Source of the DNA: Hyphobacterium sp. CCMP332
GTDB taxonomy: Bacteria; Bacteroidota; Bacteroidia; Cytophagales; CCMP332
Assembly (NCBI GenBank): GCA_014323545.1
Contig: CP058647.1
Coordinates: 1,962,001-2,026,000 of the forward strand
Reading direction: 5' to 3'
Length of the DNA: 64,000 nt
Shown: positions 16,160 through 25,119 of the stretch, piece after piece
How positions within the stretch are numbered: position 1 is the stretch's first letter
Layout of the letters: each line of letters begins with the position of its first letter
Notes under the pieces: model-generated
What the model saw: the letters and a program-made list of their open reading frames with translations, nothing else
Databases searched by the model: none
Told to the model about the DNA's origin: nothing
Program-made: the position numbers and the translations under genes

Positions 16160-18696
16160 TATTCGAGCTGTTTGTCTCGCATTTTCTTGAATTCGGTATA
16201 ACGTCTATAAATAGCAAGACAGAACCCAAAAACCATTATTAAGGTACCAATCCATAATACATTTATCAGCGGTTTTTCCATAGCCTTCATGATAATGTAA
16301 TCTTTTTGAGCGGTGCTTATGCCAAATTGTATTTCATTTTTTTCAGGGATTATGTTGTGGATCGTCATTTTAATCCCCAATGCTGTAGATTCATCCGGTA
16401 TTCTTCCCACAAGGTCATTTCTAATTATAAAAACAGGTTCAAGGTAGTATTCCTTGTTATTGCCCATTACTTTAACCTGTGCTTTCACACCTGCCTCTGT
16501 GTCTTTAAATTTTATTCCCTCATATTCATAAATTCTTTCAATTCTTTCAAGATATGCAATAAAATCATTGATAAAGAATGTGTCGGAATTCATGTCAATA
16601 CTTTCAATTTCTATTTCACTCCAATCAAGTTCTTCATTTGGATTTATAATTGATGATACATGCGTGTAAATATCTTTTTCCAAGATTCGTCTAATATCGG
16701 GCGATGCGATTAAACCACCCATGGCTTCATTGACCTGTGCTCTGGGGAATAGGGTAAATTCAACTTTGCCTTCTTTCTGATATTCTACTTCATAATAGGT
16801 GTTTTCACCAAATACTTCTATGGTATCTCCTTTTTGGTATATAATTTCTCCTTTGTATTTCAAATCCCTTTCTATGATCACCTCGTTTTGATCAGAAGTC
16901 GGACTTAAAAAATCTTTATCCAAATAAATGTTCTCTTTCCGACTCTCTACCCTCGGTCCCCTATAAATGACGCTGTATTGATCCATTTGTTGCGGGGCAT
17001 CTCTCCACAACAAAATGTTTTCTCTATTCATACTTTCCGAGAAGTTCTTGCTGTAGGGAATCCCGCTGGCATTCAAAGAGATAACCTTGGAGTAACCCGA
17101 AGAAAACAGAATACCTATTAACATCATGGCTATTCCGATATGGGCAATGGACCCTCCTGAAAGTTTAATATTTGACTTTCTAAGAGATATCAGTATTTTC
17201 GAATTGGCAACAATTGAGAATATTGAGGTGCTCATTAAAACAATATATGAGGCTTCATGCATGTCAATTAGCAAAAGTATTGCGCTTGATATCAACATGG
17301 CTATAATTGCAGGCGTACTTAAAGCTTGCCACAAGGTTTTTTTATCTATTTTCTGCCACCAAAAAAATTGTCCGATCGCCGAAAGGAGAGCTATAGCAGA
17401 TGCAAACCAAATTTGAATATTGGAATAATGTGCAATTGGGTCAGGTGGTGGAGCAATGTTAGAATCAATATTAAAAAGTTTGATAATCGCATTAAAAACA
17501 GGAATGGAAGTAGTTACAAATACCTGAAATGCCGCAAGGCTTAATGTTGTGGCCCCGATAAATATCCAAAATTCTCTGGAATATGTAGAAACTTCAATTT
17601 TGCTCACCGGTATTTCTTTCCACCTTTTGATAAGAAGGCCTGCGCTTATAAACGTGAAAAATAAGAGGTAAATGAGCAATTGGCCTGACATGCCCATATC
17701 TGTAAATGAATGGACAGATGTATCTTCCAATACTCCGCTTTTCACAAGATAATTGGAATATAAAATCAGAATAAACGTAGAGATCAACAATATCATTGAG
17801 GATTTCAAACCTCTTCCACTTTTGCGATATGTGATCATAATATGAATAGAAGCCACTAAAACCAACCAGGGAATGTATACAGCATTTTCCACGGGATCCC
17901 AATTCCAATAACCACCAAAATTCAGAGTTTCATAAGCCCAGTAGCCTCCCATCAGAATTCCCGTTCCCAATATCATAGCTGCCACTAAGGTCCATGGTAA
18001 TGCAGGCCGAATCCATTCCTGATATTTATTTAACCATAAACCGGATAAGATATAAGAGAAAGGCACCAGAGTTAATGCGAATCCAAGAAATGTTGTAGGA
18101 GGGTGAATAACCATCCAGTAGTTCTGTAACAATGGATTTAAACCGGTTCCGTCTTCGGGCACAAAATCGGGGTTTAACTGAAAAACAGGTAAATCCGTCA
18201 TCACTTCCCTAAGTAATATAAAGGGTGATGTGCCTATTTTTAAATTGACCCAGGGAATAACTACTCCAAGAATCATCGAAGCCAAAAAAGCCTGGACAAT
18301 CATAAAAATACTCATTGCCGGTGCTTCCCAGTACTTGTTGACACGAATAAAAATTAGGCCAAGTACACTGTGCCAAAATATCCACAACAAAAAGCTTCCT
18401 TCCTGGCCTTCCCAAAAACAGGAGATCATGTATTGGGTAGGCAGGTTATTTGAAGAGTGATTCCAGGCGTAGTGATACTCGTAATAGTGATTATAAATAA
18501 TAGCAAACAAGGAGATTACTGTACCAAAAACAGCAATCACATGGATGTAAAAAGATGTTCGTGCAAATCTCTTCCAGGAGGTTTCGTTTACTTTTTCACG
18601 AACTGCGAAAAAAAATCCTATCGAAGATAGAATCGCAGTTATAAATGATATGATTACAAGAAGATGGCCAATTTGGCCAATCAGAGATCTGAACAT
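16159..18696 (-). CDS. ccmF: cytochrome c heme lyase CcmF-like
   Basis: An 845-residue polytopic membrane protein that handles heme at the outer face of the inner membrane and attaches it to apocytochrome c. The WWD heme-handling domain is intact (GGYWNWDPVENA, about residues 260-271) with many membrane segments on both sides. A long periplasmic domain covers about residues 550-800, and a last membrane segment precedes the C-terminus. It starts on the last base of the ccmE stop (TGATG), indicating coupled translation. Confidence 0.93.
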   Translation of the reverse strand: MFRSLIGQIGHLLVIISFITAILSSIGFFFAVREKVNETSWKRFARTSFYIHVIAVFGTVISLFAIIYNHYYEYHYAWNHSSNNLPTQYMISCFWEGQEGSFLLWIFWHSVLGLIFIRVNKYWEAPAMSIFMIVQAFLASMILGVVIPWVNLKIGTSPFILLREVMTDLPVFQLNPDFVPEDGTGLNPLLQNYWMVIHPPTTFLGFALTLVPFSYILSGLWLNKYQEWIRPALPWTLVAAMILGTGILMGGYWAYETLNFGGYWNWDPVENAVYIPWLVLVASIHIMITYRKSGRGLKSSMILLISTFILILYSNYLVKSGVLEDTSVHSFTDMGMSGQLLIYLLFFTFISAGLLIKRWKEIPVSKIEVSTYSREFWIFIGATTLSLAAFQVFVTTSIPVFNAIIKLFNIDSNIAPPPDPIAHYSNIQIWFASAIALLSAIGQFFWWQKIDKKTLWQALSTPAIIAMLISSAILLLIDMHEASYIVLMSTSIFSIVANSKILISLRKSNIKLSGGSIAHIGIAMMLIGILFSSGYSKVISLNASGIPYSKNFSESMNRENILLWRDAPQQMDQYSVIYRGPRVESRKENIYLDKDFLSPTSDQNEVIIERDLKYKGEIIYQKGDTIEVFGENTYYEVEYQKEGKVEFTLFPRAQVNEAMGGLIASPDIRRILEKDIYTHVSSIINPNEELDWSEIEIESIDMNSDTFFINDFIAYLERIERIYEYEGIKFKDTEAGVKAQVKVMGNNKEYYLEPVFIIRNDLVGRIPDESTALGIKMTIHNIIPEKNEIQFGISTAQKDYIIMKAMEKPLINVLWIGTLIMVFGFCLAIYRRYTEFKKMRDKQLE

Positions 18697-19103
18697 CAGG
18701 AAGCTACTTTTATTTCGTCTTCAACATACTTAGACGGGCACTTCATGAGAATTTTTTCTGCAACAAAAACTTCACCCGACATTTTACCGACAACTACCAC
18801 CTTTTCCGATCTTTCAAAATCGACGGGTTTAGGTTCATTGTAATAAACCATACATGTATTTTTGTTTTCATCTACCAGTTGAAATGAAAAGGAAAGCTTA
18901 TCACTCTCATCCATTCCCAGAATTTCACCTGAAGTTGTTTTTGGAAGTTCACCTACAACGTGCACAAGTTTCTCAATTTTTTTATCTGACATTTTTTTTG
19001 CCTCATCAAAGGTGACATAGGTTCCGGCATCTCCGGCAGTAGACATAATTATGGCTATTGCTATGGCGATTACTACTATTCCGATTATATGAGATTTTTT
19101 CAT
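18696..19103 (-). CDS. ccmE: CcmE-like heme chaperone, CxxxY type
   Basis: A 135-residue periplasmic protein anchored by an N-terminal membrane segment (residues 5-22), with an OB-fold-like body (TYVTFDEA, VHVVGELP, VVVVGKMSG). It carries heme between CcmC and CcmF. Classical CcmE binds heme through a His in an HxxxY motif. Here the corresponding place is CPSKY, with Cys122 and Tyr126 (CxxxY), the variant described in some archaea and sulfate reducers. The gene sits between ccmD and ccmF with 4- and 1-base overlaps, so the identity is firm despite the change. Confidence 0.9.
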   Translation of the reverse strand: MKKSHIIGIVVIAIAIAIIMSTAGDAGTYVTFDEAKKMSDKKIEKLVHVVGELPKTTSGEILGMDESDKLSFSFQLVDENKNTCMVYYNEPKPVDFERSEKVVVVGKMSGEVFVAEKILMKCPSKYVEDEIKVAS

Positions 19104-19339
19104 TTTTTATTCTCCAAAGAATCTACTTCTTTTTCAAGCTGTTTTAGTTTCCGGTCTGTTTGAAATATATAAATCAATATTCCAATTAATATGACTAATA
19201 CAACGGCGATTACAACGTAGATTTTCCCATTAGCCCTCATTGCATCTGCCATTTCAACTTCCTGGGCAAAACCGGAAATTGGAATCAACAGAACGCTAAG
19301 AAAACAGCATAAGAATATTTTTAGTTTAATAATTATCAT
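19100..19339 (-). CDS. CcmD-like small membrane protein
   Basis: A 79-residue protein. A signal-peptide-like start (LKIFLCCFLSVLLIPISGFAQ) is followed by ADAMRANGKIYVVIAVVLVILIG-type sequence forming one membrane segment (residues ~33-55) and a coiled Lys/Glu tail, as in the CcmD family that stabilises CcmC/CcmE. The ATG at 19339 is used; it overlaps the ccmC end by 14 bases. Its stop overlaps ccmE by 4 bases. Confidence 0.8.
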   Translation of the reverse strand: MIIIKLKIFLCCFLSVLLIPISGFAQEVEMADAMRANGKIYVVIAVVLVILIGILIYIFQTDRKLKQLEKEVDSLENKK

Positions 19340-20000
19340 CAATTTTCTCTTTTAAAAGGGTCATTCTTACTCTTAAGCTGCTTATCCAAAGAATTAGCAT
19401 AGTCCAGCCGATTATTGAGGGATAAAAAACCATTCGCATGCTATTGTCAAGATCGTAAATATTAAAACCAGGATTTCCTCCACTTCCGGGATGCAGAGAA
19501 TCGGTTAAGCGTGGCAATATATAAAGCAAAGGGATAAGCGTTGAAAAAGCGAAGATATTATATATGGCACTTATTCTTGCTCTTTGCTGCGGGTCAGTAA
19601 ATGATCCTCTCAAAACAAAATAAGCCAGATATATCAATAGGGCAATCGCCGCGCCATTTTGTTTGGGGTCCCCGCTCCAGAAAGCTCCCCAGGTGAATTT
19701 AGCCCAAATTGAACCGGTTATTATGCCTAAAATCCCCAGAATTACACCTGCATTGGCAGTTTCCAGCGAAAGTATATCATTGTATTTCTTTCCATTGGAA
19801 AGGTAACGAATCGCGTAAACCACCGAAATAATCAATACAATCATCATTGAGAACCACATGCTCACATGAAAATACTGATTTCTAATGCTTTCATTTAAAA
19901 TGGGAATTTTTGGAACCGGCATTAAAAAGCCCCCAATTATGGTGTAAAGCATCAATAAAACAGTGATTATTTTTATATCTAACCTCTTGAAAAAGCCCAT
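19326..20000 (-). CDS. ccmC: cytochrome c biogenesis protein CcmC/CcsA-like
   Basis: A 224-residue membrane protein with about six hydrophobic segments that loads heme onto CcmE. The tryptophan-rich region reads WGAFWSGDPKQNGA, so it keeps WG..W and D but has Gly where the WWD consensus has Trp. Two conserved membrane-edge His candidates are visible (FHVSMW and LHPGSGG). It lies 3 bases after ccmB in the operon. An ABC-type role with ccmB is expected, but the ATPase gene ccmA is not in the window. Confidence 0.88.
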   Translation of the reverse strand: MGFFKRLDIKIITVLLMLYTIIGGFLMPVPKIPILNESIRNQYFHVSMWFSMMIVLIISVVYAIRYLSNGKKYNDILSLETANAGVILGILGIITGSIWAKFTWGAFWSGDPKQNGAAIALLIYLAYFVLRGSFTDPQQRARISAIYNIFAFSTLIPLLYILPRLTDSLHPGSGGNPGFNIYDLDNSMRMVFYPSIIGWTMLILWISSLRVRMTLLKEKIDDNY

Positions 20001-20003
20001 AAT

Positions 20004-20669
20004 TTATGAACGCCAAAGATAAGGAAAGAGGAGGTAAGTAAGGCTTCCCATGATGAGGTTTATGCCAAGTAATTGAAGAATCAAATTGAAAATTTCTTCA
20101 TTTTCAATTCCGGTCAATGCATACTCTGAAAGTTTGATTAAAATTAATAGAATTGGAATTATAACGGGAAAACCCAATATGACCATGAGCGTGCTGGCAT
20201 TCCCGGTTTTTGATGCGATTCCGGAGATCAAGCTAAGTGCTATTGAGAAACTCAATGATCCCAATAATAGGGTGGCTACAAAAAGAGCAATATCGGCCAG
20301 AGGATTTCCTAAAACTAGCGAGTAGAATAGAAAGGCTAAAGCACTTAATAGAAGCATTAATAGTACATTGTAAAAAACCTTAGAGATTATTACGGAAAGT
20401 GGTGAACAAGTTTGAAAATAATAATAAAAGCGATCTGATGATTCCTGGATAAAAGTCTTAACAATTGAATTCACCGCGGAGAATACCATAATAATCCAAA
20501 ATACCGTATTCCAGGTTTCAGGAGCAATGACCGTACTTTTTACTTCAAATGCGATATAACAAATGAATATGGTACAGAACACATAAAGAAGAATTCCATT
20601 TAACGCATATCGATTTCTCCATTCAAGACGGAAATCTTTTATCATCAGCGCAAAAACTTCTTTAAACAA
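20004..20669 (-). CDS. ccmB: heme exporter protein CcmB
   Basis: A membrane subunit of about 221 residues with six hydrophobic segments, belonging to the CcmAB ABC complex. Opening marks are KDFRLEWRNRYALNG, a Bacteroidota CcmB hallmark. The long in-frame opening to 20708 would overlap the upstream lipoprotein gene. TTG at 20669 gives a family-like start (FKEVFALMIKDF); ATG at 20645 is the alternative. It is the first maturation gene of the run, coming 10 bases after the lipoprotein gene. Confidence 0.88.
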   Translation of the reverse strand: MFKEVFALMIKDFRLEWRNRYALNGILLYVFCTIFICYIAFEVKSTVIAPETWNTVFWIIMVFSAVNSIVKTFIQESSDRFYYYFQTCSPLSVIISKVFYNVLLMLLLSALAFLFYSLVLGNPLADIALFVATLLLGSLSFSIALSLISGIASKTGNASTLMVILGFPVIIPILLILIKLSEYALTGIENEEIFNLILQLLGINLIMGSLTYLLFPYLWRS

Positions 20670-20679
20670 AGGAAATTGA

Positions 20680-21081
20680 TTAGGGATCAATTTTAACGAG
20701 AGTACCAATTGTGGTATTACTTTGGTAGCTCATTTCAGTTTGGCTACCCGTTTCTGTTATTGTATAAACCCATGTAGGACCGATTATGGTAGAGTCCAGT
20801 ATTGTTCCATTTTCAAGTGTAAAGCCGGTGATGGTAAAAGAAATGACCCGGTTTTCTTTATCGGAATAATAATTGCCAAAAGTGCTATCCAAATTCGCAG
20901 TATCAAGTGGATTATCAATTAAGTTTTTCTGACCGTAGGTTTGATCTTCTAAAAATGTAATAGTAACAATTTCATCGGTCCAGGTACCAAAGATTTGCTC
21001 ATCCGGTTCAGGGTCACCGGATACACCACAACCCGAAATGATCGCAATGATTAAAAATAAAATCGCATTCTTAATATTCAT
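20680..21081 (-). CDS. small lipoprotein, lipocalin-like, unknown function
   Basis: A 133-residue exported protein. The start at 21081 gives a lipoprotein signal ending in IISGC. The mature part begins GVSGDPEPDEQIFGTWTDE and is beta-rich, with a pattern reminiscent of lipocalin-type or extracellular repair domains. No catalytic residues are evident. It begins 2 bases downstream of the preceding barrel-like gene's stop, so the pair look like an envelope unit ahead of ccmB. Confidence 0.7.
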   Translation of the reverse strand: MNIKNAILFLIIAIISGCGVSGDPEPDEQIFGTWTDEIVTITFLEDQTYGQKNLIDNPLDTANLDSTFGNYYSDKENRVISFTITGFTLENGTILDSTIIGPTWVYTITETGSQTEMSYQSNTTIGTLVKIDP

Positions 21082-21082
21082 A

Positions 21083-21751
21083 TTAGAACGTAATTCCAAT
21101 GGATGGTTGTAAATATATGCTTAAGAATAATTTATTGTTATTTTCAGAATTATCCTGATTTAAGTCAAGCCCTACTTTGAGATTAGCAATAATTGCATTA
21201 GGAACGACCATGACCTGAATTCCGGTAGCGCCTCCAAGTCCAAATGGACTTGGTTTTTTTATGTCATTAGGAGAACGGAGACCATCCAATTCTTTCCATC
21301 TATTATAAAGTGTATAAGGCATTGGGTTGCCATCAAAATAAATTATGGTATTATAAAAAAGCTTGCCTTCGAAGAACAATCCAACAGGCGCTTCACCTCT
21401 AAAAAAGTATCTGCCGAAAATCTCTGCCCTGAATCCGTCCTGCTGGTAATCTTCAGGTCTTACTTTAAAGTTCTTATCATTGCCAAAACGTTCATTAAAT
21501 TTATACATACCTGCCACCCCAAAAGTCATCATACCCATTGGCATTTCAAATTCTAAGCCTATTGTACTCCAATAGATTGCAGGAGAAATTTTTACATTTG
21601 GCCCTGGTCCGCGAAATGAACCCGGCACATTCATCATTACCGGATGGTTTACCTTCATCACAGAAAATGGTGTTTCCGCATTAGACTTACTCAAAGTGAG
21701 TAGCAGGATAAGAAGCAGAAATAAACACGATTTTGCAGTCTTGCTTAACAT
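21083..21751 (-). CDS. outer-membrane beta-barrel-like protein
   Basis: A protein of about 222 residues with a signal peptide (KSCLFLLLILLLTLSKSNA). It ends in a phenylalanine after alternating hydrophobic strands (LFLSIYLQPSIGITF), as outer-membrane barrels do. No specific family was recognised. The start at 21751 fits the signal peptide; the in-frame opening at 21796 adds a non-signal extension. A -7-like TATATTTG (21777-21770, minus strand) lies upstream with a TTTG only 16 bases further up. Confidence 0.7.
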   Translation of the reverse strand: MLSKTAKSCLFLLLILLLTLSKSNAETPFSVMKVNHPVMMNVPGSFRGPGPNVKISPAIYWSTIGLEFEMPMGMMTFGVAGMYKFNERFGNDKNFKVRPEDYQQDGFRAEIFGRYFFRGEAPVGLFFEGKLFYNTIIYFDGNPMPYTLYNRWKELDGLRSPNDIKKPSPFGLGGATGIQVMVVPNAIIANLKVGLDLNQDNSENNNKLFLSIYLQPSIGITF

Positions 21752-21843
21752 ATATTTTGCTATGAATGTCAAATATATAAAAAAAGCACCTTTCAAATAT
21801 CACTATTGGTCATTCTTAATCTATATTTCATTAGATGTCTTTC

Positions 21844-21851
21844 TATATTTG
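21844..21851 (+). promoter_or_regulatory. putative -7 box upstream of pheS
   Basis: TATATTTG fits TAnnTTTG and lies 8 bases before the ATG at 21859. No correctly spaced -33 TTG is visible. If used, transcription would start close to the ATG and favour it over the ATG at 21835. Confidence 0.3.
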
Positions 21852-21858
21852 CCCTGTT

Positions 21859-22884
21859 ATGAATAAGGATCTCGAAAGACTGGAAAAAGAAATTGACGAG
21901 CAAAGGATAAGTGATTCTGAAGAATTGGAGATATTTCGCCTTAAATATCTTAGTAAAAAAGGCCTGGTTTCTACTTATCTCGAAAAGCTTAAGGAAATAC
22001 CTAAGGAGGAGAAACGAGCATTTGGTCAAAAAATAAATACCATTAAAAATAAGGCCAAAGACAAATTTAACAGTCTCAAAGAAGAACTGGAGATGGGTGG
22101 AAATACTAAATCAAAAATTGATTTTGACTTTAGCCTCCCAACCTATACCCATGAAGTAGGAAGCCGTCACCCTGTGAATATTGTTAAAAATCAAATGGTA
22201 AAGATTTTTGAAAGAATTGGCTTTAATCTTAGTTATGGCCCGGAGATAGAAGATGATTGGCATAATTTCACTGCCCTAAACTTCCCACCCGATCACCCCG
22301 CAAGAGAAATGCAGGATACGTTTTTTCTGAAAAAAAATCCGGATATCGCTTTGAGAACACATACATCTTCCGTACAGGTGCGTGTGATGGAAAATCAACA
22401 ACCGCCGATAAGGACCATTTCACCTGGCAGAGTTTATAGAAATGAAGCTATATCTGCAAGGGCGCATTGCATGTTTCACCAAGTGGAAGGGCTGTATATC
22501 AATAAAAATGTAAGTTTTAAAGACCTCAAGCAAACCCTCTATTATTTTGCCAGAGAGTTCTTTGGAGAAAATACGGAAATCAGATTTCGGCCATCGTATT
22601 TCCCATTTACTGAACCAAGTGCTGAAATGGACATTTCCTGTTTTATCTGTGGTGGTAAAGGGTGTAAAATATGCAAGCAAAGTGGATGGGTAGAAATAGG
22701 TGGAGCAGGGATGGTAGATCCAAATGTGCTTGAAAATTGTAAGATTGACCCGGATGTGTATTCCGGATATGCTTTTGGAATGGGGGTAGAAAGAATTGTG
22801 ATGTTAAAATATCAAATTGATGATATTCGTTTACTTACAGAAAACGATGTAAGGCTTTTACGTCAGTTTAAAAGTGTGCTCTGA
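21859..22884 (+). CDS. pheS: phenylalanine--tRNA ligase alpha subunit
   Basis: Catalytic subunit of the alpha2-beta2 phenylalanyl-tRNA synthetase. At 341 residues it is full length. It has an N-terminal coiled coil (residues ~1-90) and a class II catalytic core: motif 2 with GRVYRNE and FHQVEGL, and motif 3 with GYAFGMGVERIVMLKY. The start at 21859 (MNKDLERLE) is preferred to an upstream in-frame ATG at 21835 that adds a non-family octapeptide. The beta subunit gene is not adjacent. Its stop overlaps the next gene by one base. Confidence 0.97.
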   Translation: MNKDLERLEKEIDEQRISDSEELEIFRLKYLSKKGLVSTYLEKLKEIPKEEKRAFGQKINTIKNKAKDKFNSLKEELEMGGNTKSKIDFDFSLPTYTHEVGSRHPVNIVKNQMVKIFERIGFNLSYGPEIEDDWHNFTALNFPPDHPAREMQDTFFLKKNPDIALRTHTSSVQVRVMENQQPPIRTISPGRVYRNEAISARAHCMFHQVEGLYINKNVSFKDLKQTLYYFAREFFGENTEIRFRPSYFPFTEPSAEMDISCFICGGKGCKICKQSGWVEIGGAGMVDPNVLENCKIDPDVYSGYAFGMGVERIVMLKYQIDDIRLLTENDVRLLRQFKSVL

Positions 22885-23738
22885 TGGCAATTAGTGAAAT
22901 AAAGAAAGTTGGAATTGTAGGTGCAGGGACAATGGGTGCCGGAATAGCCCAGGTTGCTGCACTGTCCGGTCTTGAAGTAATTATTTTTGACCTTGCTTCA
23001 GAAGCCCTTAAAAATGGTGAAAATCAGATAAAAAGGAATTTGACCAAAGGTGTAGAAAAAGGCAAACTTACTGAAGAAGAATCTGAAAAGGCGATAAAAA
23101 GGATAGTGTTCACTCACAGTATTAGAGATTTGATTTGTGACATTATAATTGAAGCAGTAGTTGAAAAACTGGATGTCAAAATTGATATTCTCAAACAGCT
23201 GGAAACTCAGAATGACGAGAAATGCATTTTAGCAACAAATACGTCTTCAATCCCAATTACAAAAATAGCTTCGGGTTTATCTCGTCCGGAATATTTAGTT
23301 GGCATGCATTTTTTCAATCCGGCCCACATAATGAAATTGGTTGAAATTATTAAGGGTGCAGATACAAAAGAAATAGTAGTTGAGGTTGTAAAAAATCTGT
23401 CATTGTCAATGGGAAAAACACCTGTGATGGTCAGTGATTCACCGGGCTTTGTAGTGAATAGAGTAGCAAGACACTTTTATGTAGAATCACTAAAAATCCT
23501 GGAAGAGGGTGTCGCTGATCTTGAGAGCATAGATCATTTGCTTGAATCATTTGGTTTTAAAATGGGACCATTCAAATTAATGGATCTGATCGGAGTTGAT
23601 ACCAATCACTCCGTCACGCAGAGGATGTACGAATCTTTTTATTACGATCCTAAATTCAGGCCCAGCAGAATCCAGCAGCAAAAAGTTGATGCCGGTCACT
23701 TGGGTAGAAAAACAGGCAAAGGGTTTTATGAATATTAG
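22884..23738 (+). CDS. 3-hydroxybutyryl-CoA dehydrogenase
   Basis: A 284-residue NAD(P)-dependent dehydrogenase converting 3-hydroxyacyl-CoA to 3-ketoacyl-CoA. The nucleotide motif GAGTMGAGIAQ is at the N-terminus, the catalytic His is in GMHFFNPAHIMKLVEI, and NRVARHF and KTGKGFYEY finish the C-terminal domain. Translation is coupled to pheS (TGATG). Pairing with an acyl-CoA dehydrogenase and enoyl-CoA hydratase in beta-oxidation is expected, but no hydratase is in the window. Confidence 0.96.
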   Translation: MAISEIKKVGIVGAGTMGAGIAQVAALSGLEVIIFDLASEALKNGENQIKRNLTKGVEKGKLTEEESEKAIKRIVFTHSIRDLICDIIIEAVVEKLDVKIDILKQLETQNDEKCILATNTSSIPITKIASGLSRPEYLVGMHFFNPAHIMKLVEIIKGADTKEIVVEVVKNLSLSMGKTPVMVSDSPGFVVNRVARHFYVESLKILEEGVADLESIDHLLESFGFKMGPFKLMDLIGVDTNHSVTQRMYESFYYDPKFRPSRIQQQKVDAGHLGRKTGKGFYEY

Positions 23739-24159
23739 GTCTTCATATATTTTTGCTATTTACTTACTCTTAATTTCTTGTAGTAATGACGATGACAACT
23801 CTCAAAATCTAATTGATAATTTAGGAGTGGTTAATATTACAATTGACCTCAGCGATCCTGACAATCAAATTTTATTGCAAAATAAGGGCTACAAGTATTT
23901 TGAAGGAGGAAGACGCGGCGTCCTGGTGATCAATAGGAATTTAAGCAATTTCATTGCGTTTGAACGAAATTGTACTTTTCAACCAAATAATGCCTGTGCA
24001 ACGGTCAGTATGCACCCCTCTCTGGAGTTTTTGCTGGATTCATGTTGCAGTAGTCAATTTGATCTGAATGGACAGGTCTTACAGGCACCTGCAACAGACC
24101 CATTGATTCAGTACAGCACTTTTCAGGTAGGCAATGAATTGAGAATTCAATATCCTTAG
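23728..24159 (+). CDS. Rieske-like lipoprotein without canonical iron-sulfur ligands
   Basis: A 143-residue lipoprotein (signal ends LLLISC, Cys18). The later part matches the shape of Rieske domains: FERNCTFQPNNACATV, then SCCSSQFDLNGQV and APATDPLIQY, resembling the C-x-H...CPCHGS-x-FD..G.V..GPA pattern. The two His ligands are not there, and the second box reads SCCSSQFD. A [2Fe-2S] cluster is thus doubtful; disulfides or another metal are possible. The start ATG at 23728 overlaps hbd by 11 bases. The end overlaps the convergent moxR stop by 4 bases. Confidence 0.75.
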   Translation: MNIRSSYIFAIYLLLISCSNDDDNSQNLIDNLGVVNITIDLSDPDNQILLQNKGYKYFEGGRRGVLVINRNLSNFIAFERNCTFQPNNACATVSMHPSLEFLLDSCCSSQFDLNGQVLQAPATDPLIQYSTFQVGNELRIQYP

Positions 24160-25118
24160 AGCAATTCTGAAATAATATCATCAACACTGATGCCATCAGC
24201 TTCAGCCTTGAAATTTCTTACTATTCGATGTCTTAAAATAGGAGTAACAACTGCATGGACATCTTCAATATCAGGAGAATATTTTCCCTGAAGTAATGCA
24301 TGGCATTTGGCTCCCAGAATTAAATATTGCGAGGCTCTGGGGCCAGCACCCCAATCGATATACTTTTTTGTGATTTCAGTACTCTGCTGACTTTCTTTTC
24401 TGGTTTTGTTGACCAGACTTACTACATATTCAATCACATTGTCCGCTACGGGTACTTTTCTTACGAGTGTTTGATATTTTAAAATGTCTTCTTTGCTCAA
24501 GACTGGATTTACAGAGGCCACCTGATTGGAAGTTGTTTTTTTCACGATTTCTATTTCGGAATCGTAATCAGGATAGGTCAAAATAATATTGAACATAAAC
24601 CTGTCAAGTTGAGCTTCAGGCAAAGGATAAGTACCCTCCTGTTCTATGGGGTTTTGTGTTGCCAACACAAAAAATGGCTGATCTAATAAATGATCTTCAC
24701 CGGCTATCGTCACTTTCTTTTCCTGCATGGCTTCAAGCATGGCAGATTGGGTTTTAGGTGGCGTTCTATTTATTTCATCGGCAAGAATAATATTTGAGAA
24801 TACCGGCCCTTTAATAAATTTAAAATTTCTATTGATATCAAGTGTTTCGGAACCAACAATATCCGATGGCATTAAATCCGGTGTAAATTGAATTCGTTTA
24901 AAATCGAGATGAAGAGCTGAAGCTATGGTATGGATCAAAAGTGTTTTAGCTAAACCCGGAACCCCTACCAATAAACTGTGGCCATTACAAAACATAGATA
25001 TCAATACTTGTTTGATAACTTCATCTTGTCCAATTATCACTTTGTGAATTTCTGAACTAAGTTTTTCGTAATCTTTAAAAAAGGCCTCTGCCAATGCCTT
25101 GTCTGATAATTCAGCCAT
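24156..25118 (-). CDS. MoxR family AAA ATPase
   Basis: A 320-residue chaperone-like ATPase. Walker A GVPGLAKT, Walker B LADEINR and the ATQNPIEQEGTYPLPEAQLDRF sensor region are intact. MoxR proteins usually work with DUF58 and VWA-domain (Bat) proteins to mature complexes. None of these follows here: the gene ends against a convergent lipoprotein gene. The ATG at 25118 is chosen (MAELSDKALAEAF); it lies 2 bases after the preceding foldase stop. Confidence 0.93.
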   Translation of the reverse strand: MAELSDKALAEAFFKDYEKLSSEIHKVIIGQDEVIKQVLISMFCNGHSLLVGVPGLAKTLLIHTIASALHLDFKRIQFTPDLMPSDIVGSETLDINRNFKFIKGPVFSNIILADEINRTPPKTQSAMLEAMQEKKVTIAGEDHLLDQPFFVLATQNPIEQEGTYPLPEAQLDRFMFNIILTYPDYDSEIEIVKKTTSNQVASVNPVLSKEDILKYQTLVRKVPVADNVIEYVVSLVNKTRKESQQSTEITKKYIDWGAGPRASQYLILGAKCHALLQGKYSPDIEDVHAVVTPILRHRIVRNFKAEADGISVDDIISELL

Positions 25119-25119
25119 G

